This document shows, piece by piece, positions 58,941 to 64,000 of a stretch of 64,000 nt of DNA; position 1 is the stretch's first letter, and every line of letters begins with the position of its first letter. The stretch is from JBBDJG01 sp040880005. Its GTDB lineage: Bacteria > Actinomycetota > Thermoleophilia > Solirubrobacterales > JBBDJG01. Made by a program: the position numbers and the translations under genes. The stretch covers positions 1-64,000 of the forward strand of contig JBBDJG010000034.1 of assembly GCA_040880005.1 (NCBI GenBank). The letters run 5' to 3'. Under the pieces are notes generated by a model, which saw nothing but the letters and a program-made list of their open reading frames with translations, was not told where the DNA came from and did no database searches.

Positions 58941-59183
58941 ATGGTGGCGCTCGGCTACGGCAAGTTCGCGCGGGCCGATCGGGTGTATGCGGTTGTTCCG
59001 ATCGAGGGGGACGAGCGCGGCGATCGGAGGCGAACCTACGTCCACGTGGACGGGCTCGACCAGCCGCTGGTGGCGTCGCGCTCCGAGCGAGCGATCCTTG
59101 CCGATGTCGAGGCCGCGCTGACCGAGGCCGCCGGCGTGCCACGCCGTCGGCGCAAGAGCGCGGACCAGGACGGCCTCTTCTGA
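58941..59183 (+). CDS. RemA/DUF370-like small protein
   Basis: An 80-residue protein beginning MVALGYGKFARADRVYAVVP, which resembles the start of RemA (DUF370), the Bacillus matrix-gene activator. RTYVHVDGLDQPLVASRSER and the ILADVEAAL end also fit. A basic tail (RRRRK) follows. It starts 25 bp after argH. The ribosome-binding site is weak. Here a DNA-binding role is only inferred. Confidence 0.6.
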   Translation: MVALGYGKFARADRVYAVVPIEGDERGDRRRTYVHVDGLDQPLVASRSERAILADVEAALTEAAGVPRRRRKSADQDGLF

Positions 59184-59779
59184 CGGTTGCGCCGGCCACC
59201 GATGGCGGTGCACGAACGCTCGCAGCCGACTTCTTTGCCCGGCCGGTCCTCGACGTGGCGCGCGACTTGATCGGGTGCACGGTCGCTCATGAGGGCTGTT
59301 CCGGGGTGATCGTCGAGACGGAGGCCTACCACGAGTCCGAGCCGGCCTGCCATGCCTGCATCGGGCCGACCCCACGCAACGCGGTGCTGTTCGGCGCTGC
59401 GGCAAGCATCTACGTGTATCTGTCCTATGGGATGCACGAGCTGCTGAATTTCGTCACGGGAGAGCGCGACGAGGGCGCAGCCGTGCTGATCCGGGCGCTC
59501 GAGCCGGTCGGCGGGATCACGAGGATGCGCGCTCGACGCGGCGTCGAGAACGTCGAGGACCTGTGCTCGGGGCCGGGCAAGTTGACGCAGGCACTGGCGA
59601 TCGGGATCGACCTCAACGGCGACGCGCTGGAGCGAGGACGGATCCAGGTCCTGTCGCGCGCATCCGACCCCGAAGTCATCAGATCGACTCGGGTCGGCAT
59701 CACCAAAGCGACTGACCTACCTTGGCGTTTCTGTGCGGCGGGAAGCCGCTTCGTCTCGCGGCCGCGCCCCCCGGCCTAG
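59180..59779 (+). CDS. mpg: 3-methyladenine DNA glycosylase (AAG/MPG type)
   Basis: About 199 residues. ADFFARPVLDVARDLIGC is the normal N-terminus of the family. IVETEAYHESEPACHA carries the catalytic Glu, and YLSYGMHELLNFVTG follows. GPGKLTQALAIG is conserved. The nearest canonical start, GTG 59255, would remove part of the domain. An in-frame CTG at 59180 overlaps the upstream TGA (CTGA) and restores the full N-terminus, so it is proposed as the start. The role is removing alkylated bases. Confidence 0.85.
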   Translation: MTVAPATDGGARTLAADFFARPVLDVARDLIGCTVAHEGCSGVIVETEAYHESEPACHACIGPTPRNAVLFGAAASIYVYLSYGMHELLNFVTGERDEGAAVLIRALEPVGGITRMRARRGVENVEDLCSGPGKLTQALAIGIDLNGDALERGRIQVLSRASDPEVIRSTRVGITKATDLPWRFCAAGSRFVSRPRPPA

Positions 59780-59782
59780 CTC

Positions 59783-62134
59783 TCAGCGACGCCGTCTTCG
59801 GTCCGCGACCTCTCGACGGACGGCTCGCGGCGCATCACGCAGACTTTGGGCGTCGGCTCCGCCGCTTCCGCCATCGCCGGACGGCGGGCTGACCGGGGGC
59901 GCGTCGGGAGTGGGGGCGCCGCCGCCTCCTCCCGGTGAGGGAGACGGCGCCGGCTCGTTCTGCTGCGGTGCGCCGCCGCCCTGATCCGGGGTTCGGCCGC
60001 CGCCCTGATCACGGCCGCCTTGGCGCTCGCTCGTGCCTTTCTCGGAATCCTGCGAGCCGCCGCCTTCGCCGTCCGGCCCCGTACCGCTGCCGGGCAGTGT
60101 CAGCTCGTCGGGCGTCTTGCCCTTGTTGGCCGCGCGCTGGTCACGCACCGAGTTGACCGAAGTCATGAAGTCCCGGAAGATGTCGGCGGGATAGGTGCCG
60201 CCGGCGACAGGCTCGCCGCCGTACTCGGTCTCCATCGGCCGCACCTTGTCCGGGTACCCAACCCAGATCGCGACGGTCATGTAGTCGTTGAAGCCCACGA
60301 ACCAGGCGTCGCCGTAGTCCTCGGTGGTGCCGGTCTTGCCCGCCAGGAACTCACCGTCGCCCAGCGCGGCTGACCTACCGGTGCCGCCGTTGACGACCCC
60401 GGCCAGGGCGGTCTTGGCGTCCTGTCCCACCTGGTATGGGAAGACCCGCTTCTTGCGGATGTGGCTCTGTTCGTCGATCCCCGGGCCCTCGACCTTCGTG
60501 TAGGAGATCGGGCCGTACTTGTCGGCCGCAAACGTGCCGGAGATACGCTCGCCGTTGTTGGCGATCGGCTCGAACGCGCCTGCCATCTCGAGCGGAGACA
60601 CCCCGTACTTGAGCCCACCGAGGATCATCGCGCCGTTCTCCGACAGTGGCGTCTTGATCCCCATCTTGTAGGCCATCCTGGCGACGTTCTTGACGCCCAC
60701 ACGTATGATGCCGAGCTCGGCGAAAACCGAGTTGTCGGATTGCGCAGTTGCCTGTGCCAGCGAGGCGGTGCCGGCGTACTGGTCCTGGTAGTTGTTGACC
60801 ACGTAACCGCCGATCGTCTTCTGGCGCGAGGCGAAGCTGTCGTTGAGCGTGTACTTGCGCCCGCCCAGGCCCTGCAACGCTGCGATCAGCGTGAACGGCT
60901 TGAAGGCGGAACCCGGCTGGCGGTGACCCTGGGTTGCGAGGTTGAACGGAATCTTGTTGAAATCGGCACCGCCGACCATCGCGCGGATACCGCCTGACTT
61001 GTTGTCGATCGCTACCAGGGCAGCGCTTGGACCCGCGCCGCCAACGTTCTGCGAGACTGCCTGCTCCGCGGCCTTTTGGTAGTCGAGGTCGAGCGTCGTG
61101 CGCACTTTCAGTCCGCCGGCGAAGGCGGTCCCAGCCCCGTAGCGGTCCACGAGCTGCTGCTGCATCCAGGACGAGAAGTACGGCGCCTGGCTGAGGTCGG
61201 TGGTCGGCGGCCTGATGTTCTCGCGCGCAGGAAGCGCCTCTCTGACCGCGGCGCGGTATTCCTCGCCAGGAATCAAACCCTGGTCGAGCATCAGTTTCAG
61301 CACGAAGTTGCGGCGCTGCTGTGCATCGTTGGGGTTCTGGGTCGGAGCGTAGGCGGCCGGCGAGGCGATGACCCCGGCCAGCAACGCCGACTCCGCCGGA
61401 TCGAGGACCGCTGCGCAGCGCGGCACGCAGTCCGGGTGAGCCCAGCCGAAATAGACACGCGCGGCCGACTCGATGCCATACGCACCCTCGCCGAAGTACA
61501 CGGTGTTCAAATACTGCGTGAGGATCTTGTCCTTCGACCAGTTGCGCTCGAGCTGGTAAGCGAGCGCCGCTTCCTTCAGCTTTTGGAACACCGACCGGTT
61601 GTGCTGCGCCAGCAATGCGTTCTTGACGAACTGCTGAGTGATTGTCGAGGCACCCTGTGATGCCCTCGCCTGCCGGACGTCAGCCCAGAGCGCACGGGCG
61701 ATTCCTTGATAATCGACGCCCTTGTGGCTGTAGAAGCGCTTGTCCTCGATCGCCACCACGGCGCGCTTGACGTTCGAGGAGATGTCCGGGCTGTTGAGCA
61801 GGATCCGGTTCTCGTAACCGGTCAGGACCGCGAGCTGGCGGCCCTGGTCGTCGAGCAGGATCGAGTTCTTGGCGGCCTTGTATTCCTGGCGTTGCTCGAG
61901 CTGTGGCAGATCCTGCGCAACGGCCATCATCATCCCGAACACCGTCGAGACGATCGCCAGCGCGCCGATGCCGACCAGGATCACCCCGAGCCGGAGCCTC
62001 TTTACCGGTGGGCGCGTTTGTTGAGTCTGGCCGGAATCCCCGATCTCGACCACGTTGTGATCGGCACGACGTTTGGTCGGGGCGCGACGCCCCGCACTAC
62101 CACGGCTTCTTCTTCTGCGCTGGTCGTCCGGCAT
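59783..62134 (-). CDS. class A penicillin-binding protein (transglycosylase/transpeptidase)
   Basis: A 783-residue bifunctional peptidoglycan synthase. A basic cytoplasmic tail and a membrane anchor (~49-72) are followed by the GT51 domain (AIEDKRFYSHKGVD, GASTITQQFVKN, NTVYFGEGAYGIESAA). The transpeptidase domain has SxxK in GSAFKPFT, SxN in SDN, and KTG in LAGKTGTTEDY. A ~120-residue Gly/Pro/Gln-rich C-terminal tail (GGGRTPDQGG and PPSGDGG-like) is probably extracellular and disordered. It is convergent with mpg. Confidence 0.95.
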   Translation of the reverse strand: MPDDQRRRRSRGSAGRRAPTKRRADHNVVEIGDSGQTQQTRPPVKRLRLGVILVGIGALAIVSTVFGMMMAVAQDLPQLEQRQEYKAAKNSILLDDQGRQLAVLTGYENRILLNSPDISSNVKRAVVAIEDKRFYSHKGVDYQGIARALWADVRQARASQGASTITQQFVKNALLAQHNRSVFQKLKEAALAYQLERNWSKDKILTQYLNTVYFGEGAYGIESAARVYFGWAHPDCVPRCAAVLDPAESALLAGVIASPAAYAPTQNPNDAQQRRNFVLKLMLDQGLIPGEEYRAAVREALPARENIRPPTTDLSQAPYFSSWMQQQLVDRYGAGTAFAGGLKVRTTLDLDYQKAAEQAVSQNVGGAGPSAALVAIDNKSGGIRAMVGGADFNKIPFNLATQGHRQPGSAFKPFTLIAALQGLGGRKYTLNDSFASRQKTIGGYVVNNYQDQYAGTASLAQATAQSDNSVFAELGIIRVGVKNVARMAYKMGIKTPLSENGAMILGGLKYGVSPLEMAGAFEPIANNGERISGTFAADKYGPISYTKVEGPGIDEQSHIRKKRVFPYQVGQDAKTALAGVVNGGTGRSAALGDGEFLAGKTGTTEDYGDAWFVGFNDYMTVAIWVGYPDKVRPMETEYGGEPVAGGTYPADIFRDFMTSVNSVRDQRAANKGKTPDELTLPGSGTGPDGEGGGSQDSEKGTSERQGGRDQGGGRTPDQGGGAPQQNEPAPSPSPGGGGGAPTPDAPPVSPPSGDGGSGGADAQSLRDAPRAVRREVADRRRRR

Positions 62135-62226
62135 CTGGAGCTTGCGCGATGATTCGGCGGCTTGAGAGCGGGGGCGAGAGGAGAACCCTCGCAGTTGCTT
62201 ACCCGGCCCGAGCGAAGGCGAGAGTT

Positions 62227-62232
62227 TAGCAT
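62227..62232 (+). promoter_or_regulatory. -10 box of a leaderless tyrS promoter
   Basis: TAGCAT, 8 nt, then the tyrS ATG. This is the same hexamer as at gltX and folD. Confidence 0.5.
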
Positions 62233-62240
62233 TGCACTCG

Positions 62241-63443
62241 ATGGCAAAAACTCAGTCGGATCCGGCCGCTGTGGCGGCGTTCCTGGAGCGCAACGCGGTC
62301 GAGTCACTACCGGCCGGCAGCCTTCTCGAGGTGCTTGAGATCGCCGGCAAGGACGGCCGCGAGCTGAGGGTCAAGCTCGGGATCGACCCGACCGCGCCCG
62401 ACATTCACCTCGGTCACGTCGTCGTGCTTCAAAAGCTGCGCGAGTTTCAGGATGCGGGGCACCTGGTCGTGCTGATCATCGGCGACTTCACGGCGCGCAT
62501 CGGCGACCCCTCGGGGCAGTCGGTGTTGCGCCCGATGCTCGAGCGCGACGAGATCGGGCGCAACGCGCTGACGTTCCAGCAGCAGGCGTTCAAGGTGCTC
62601 GACCCCGATCGCATCGAGGTACGCCACAACAGCGAGTGGCTCGACATGGGGATGACCGACCTGCTCGCCCTTTTGCGCCGCGTGACGGTCGCGCGCGTGC
62701 TCGAACGCGACGACTTCCAGGGACGCATCGCGGAAGGCAAGCCGATCTCCATGCTGGAGTTGCTCTACCCGGTGATGCAGGGCTACGACTCGGTGGCGAT
62801 CCACGCCGACGTCGAGCTGGGGGGGACCGACCAGAAGTTCAACCTGCTCCTCGGGCGTGACGTGCAGGCTGCATACGACCAGCGGTCGCAAGCGATACTC
62901 ACGATGCCGATCCTTCCCGGCACCGACGGTGATCGGCGCATGGGCAAGTCGCTCGGCAACCACATCGGCGTGACCGAGCCACCCGAGGAGATGTTCGGAA
63001 AGCTGATGAGGGTGCCTGACTCGGCGATGGCTACCTACTACGAGTTGCTGCTGGTGGAGGAACTGGACCCCTTGGTGCCGGCGGTCGAGTCGAAACGCGC
63101 ACTCGGTCGGCGGATTGTCGAGCGCTTTCACGGCGCCGAAGCCGGCGACGAGGCCGAGCGGCACTTCGACCGGCTCCACAAGGAGCACAAGCCCCCGGAG
63201 CAGATCGACGAGGTCACGCTCGCGAGCACGGACCTGACCGACGGGAGCGTCCATCTGCCCGCTCTGCTGGAGAGTCACTTCGGCGTCAGCCGCAGCGAGG
63301 CTCGCAGACTGCTCGAGCAAGGCGCAGTCAAGCTCGACGGCCAGCCGCTCGGCGGCGACCAGATCGACATCGAGGCAAGCCGGCTCGACGGGGCCGTTCT
63401 TCAGGTGGGAAAGCGCAAGTTCAGACGGGTCAGGAGTGTGTAG
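62241..63443 (+). CDS. tyrS: tyrosyl-tRNA synthetase
   Basis: A 400-residue class I synthetase of the shorter TyrZ-like type. The HIGH motif is HLGH (56-59) in PTAPDIHLGHVV. The KMSKS equivalent is RRMGKSLGNHIG. A C-terminal S4 RNA-binding domain (SRSEARRLLEQGAVKLDG) completes it. Divergent from the class A PBP. Confidence 0.95.
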   Translation: MAKTQSDPAAVAAFLERNAVESLPAGSLLEVLEIAGKDGRELRVKLGIDPTAPDIHLGHVVVLQKLREFQDAGHLVVLIIGDFTARIGDPSGQSVLRPMLERDEIGRNALTFQQQAFKVLDPDRIEVRHNSEWLDMGMTDLLALLRRVTVARVLERDDFQGRIAEGKPISMLELLYPVMQGYDSVAIHADVELGGTDQKFNLLLGRDVQAAYDQRSQAILTMPILPGTDGDRRMGKSLGNHIGVTEPPEEMFGKLMRVPDSAMATYYELLLVEELDPLVPAVESKRALGRRIVERFHGAEAGDEAERHFDRLHKEHKPPEQIDEVTLASTDLTDGSVHLPALLESHFGVSRSEARRLLEQGAVKLDGQPLGGDQIDIEASRLDGAVLQVGKRKFRRVRSV

Positions 63444-63456
63444 CGAGCTTTTCCGC

Positions 63457-63485
63457 TTGACCCAGGCCACCTGATCGACTAGAAA
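63457..63485 (+). promoter_or_regulatory. rRNA operon promoter P1
   Basis: TTGACC (63457-63462), a 17-bp spacer, TAGAAA (63480-63485). It starts 14 bp after tyrS, at the head of the ~500-bp rRNA leader. Confidence 0.6.
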
Positions 63486-63520
63486 AGACGCAGCGCACTG
63501 ACCCACTACCGTATTTGCTG

Positions 63521-63554
63521 CCACTTGAGGCCAAGCCTCGAAAGTGGCTATACT
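63521..63554 (+). promoter_or_regulatory. rRNA operon promoter P2 with embedded palindrome
   Basis: TTGAGG (63525-63530), 18 bp, TATACT (63549-63554). CCACTTGAGGC / GCCTC-GA-AAGTGG (63521-63547) is an inverted repeat that covers the -35 and spacer and stops next to the -10, so it may be an operator. Confidence 0.65.
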
Positions 63555-63645
63555 CCCAAGTCGCCCTTGTAGGGACTCGGAAGGAGCTTCGACTCAGACC
63601 GACGGACAGACGACTAGCGATCTCGCCTAAAGCGGACCACTGGTG

Positions 63646-63670
63646 GCCTCTCTGTCGAGAGGCTTTTTTT
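63646..63670 (+). terminator. intrinsic terminator inside the rRNA leader
   Basis: GCCTCTC, loop TGTC, GAGAGGC, then seven T. A transcript from P2 would end here after ~110 nt unless antiterminated. The region 63444-63946 otherwise holds P1, P2 and a boxA-like site, and no credible gene. Confidence 0.8.
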
Positions 63671-63707
63671 GGGCCTTCAGGGACAAGGCGTTTTCTCACA
63701 GAGGCGC

Positions 63708-63730
63708 GCGGTCTTTGAAAACTAAACAGC
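63708..63730 (+). promoter_or_regulatory. boxA-like antitermination/processing region
   Basis: CGCGGTCTTTGAAAACTAAA includes TCTTTGA, similar to boxA of rRNA leaders. It lies downstream of the terminator at 63646. Confidence 0.4.
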
Positions 63731-63946
63731 ATGTGCGCTCCGAGGCCGGGCAGGTTCGCCTGTTCGCGACTCGGATCGCGTCCAGATTCGTAACTAATTG
63801 CTAGAACCGGTTCCGCGTCCGTGCGTGCGAAGTGCACGCAAGGGTGTGGAATCACCCCGTCACACTGCGGCGCCATGTGTACGGCGTTGCAACCAAGTGT
63901 GACAACTCTCATGAACAGGTTTCGCGTTCGCGCGAGGCCCGTTCGT

Positions 63947-64000
63947 TTCACGGAGAGTTTGATCCTGGCTCAGGACGAACGCTGGCGGCGTGCTTAACAC
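63947..64000 (+). rRNA. rrs: 16S ribosomal RNA, 5' end (partial)
   Basis: AGAGTTTGATCCTGGCTCAG (63954-63973) is the universal 27F site, at E. coli position 8, so the gene begins at about 63947. The sequence continues GACGAACGCTGGCGGCGTGCTTAACAC, a form common in actinobacteria. It runs off the window. Confidence 0.96.

Noticed and set aside
63560..63670. T-box riboswitch in the region with GGACCACTGGTGG before the terminator
   Set aside because: Lacks the T-box core (GGTGGNACCGCG) and a specifier stem, and the gene downstream is rRNA.
63515..63718. A 67-residue plus-strand ORF in the rRNA leader
   Set aside because: Overlaps promoter P2 and the terminator; no supporting features.
63430..63951. 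A 173-residue minus-strand ORF across the rRNA leader
   Set aside because: It covers promoters, a terminator and the 16S start; composition is non-coding.
1..64000. CRISPR arrays, tRNA genes, integrases or prophage modules
   Set aside because: None seen on either strand; the repeats present are single pairs without regular spacing.

Overview
The window is a high-GC, actinobacterial-looking chromosome segment. GTG and TTG starts are common, the O-acetylserine route to cysteine and the menaquinone genes are present, and GatCAB amidotransferase is encoded. A c-di-AMP riboswitch precedes a cell-wall hydrolase, and the last ~54 bases are the start of a 16S rRNA gene whose GCGTGCTTAACAC tail is actinobacterial. 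Gene order and protein style suggest class Thermoleophilia (Solirubrobacterales/Gaiellales-like). That placement is an inference and needs the full 16S. One 10-N scaffold gap (41145-41154) shows it is a draft or metagenome assembly. No prophage, CRISPR array, tRNA gene or transposase gene was seen. Almost all of it is housekeeping metabolism.

Layout. 1-4.1 kb: a D-arabinono-lactone-oxidase-type flavoprotein convergent with a fold-III PLP enzyme, then a riboswitch-controlled transglycosylase. 4.2-10.8 kb: dnaE, a Cys-rich orphan protein, nfo and gltX. 10.9-17.3 kb: an HDOD-LuxR regulator, a VanZ-like protein, an Rrf2 regulator and a cysteine cassette (cysK, ThiF-type E1, cysE). 17.3-25.4 kb: pcrA, folD, a duplicated membrane protein, a cold-shock gene and gatCAB. 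25.5-28.2 kb: a secreted alpha/beta hydrolase and two small membrane proteins. 28.3-38.5 kb: ilvBN, then the menaquinone genes (menF; menBACD on the minus strand; menE; a nearby hotdog thioesterase). 38.6-45.5 kb: ilvC, membrane proteins, a class V aminotransferase next to serA, and a quinone-oxidoreductase-like enzyme. 45.5-57.1 kb: leuA behind a leucine-rich leader peptide, then a second block (XRE-cupin regulator, leuC, leuD, leuB, ilvE, cimA, DegT aminotransferase). 57.1-63.4 kb: argH, a RemA-like protein, a 3-methyladenine glycosylase, a class A PBP and tyrS. 63.4-64 kb: the rRNA promoter/leader and the 16S 5' end.

How the genes fit together. ilvBN, ilvC, ilvE, leuA-D and cimA cover most of branched-chain amino-acid synthesis. 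cimA (citramalate synthase) implies that isoleucine can be made from pyruvate, with LeuCD/LeuB doing the following steps. menF/D/C/E/B/A give the pathway from chorismate to demethylmenaquinone except for MenH and a recognised DHNA-CoA thioesterase.

The most unusual content is intergenic. A pair of exactly 168-bp, gaplessly alignable elements (25375-25542 and, inverted, 45486-45653) have CTAGTGG termini and internal stems that differ in sequence but keep pairing. A 43-bp miniature (22008-22050) has the same ends. In all three cases the left CTAG contains the TAG stop codon of the upstream gene. Two further small hairpin repeats each occur twice. Many genes also carry a TANNNT box 6-10 nt before the start codon with no Shine-Dalgarno sequence, suggesting widespread leaderless transcription.
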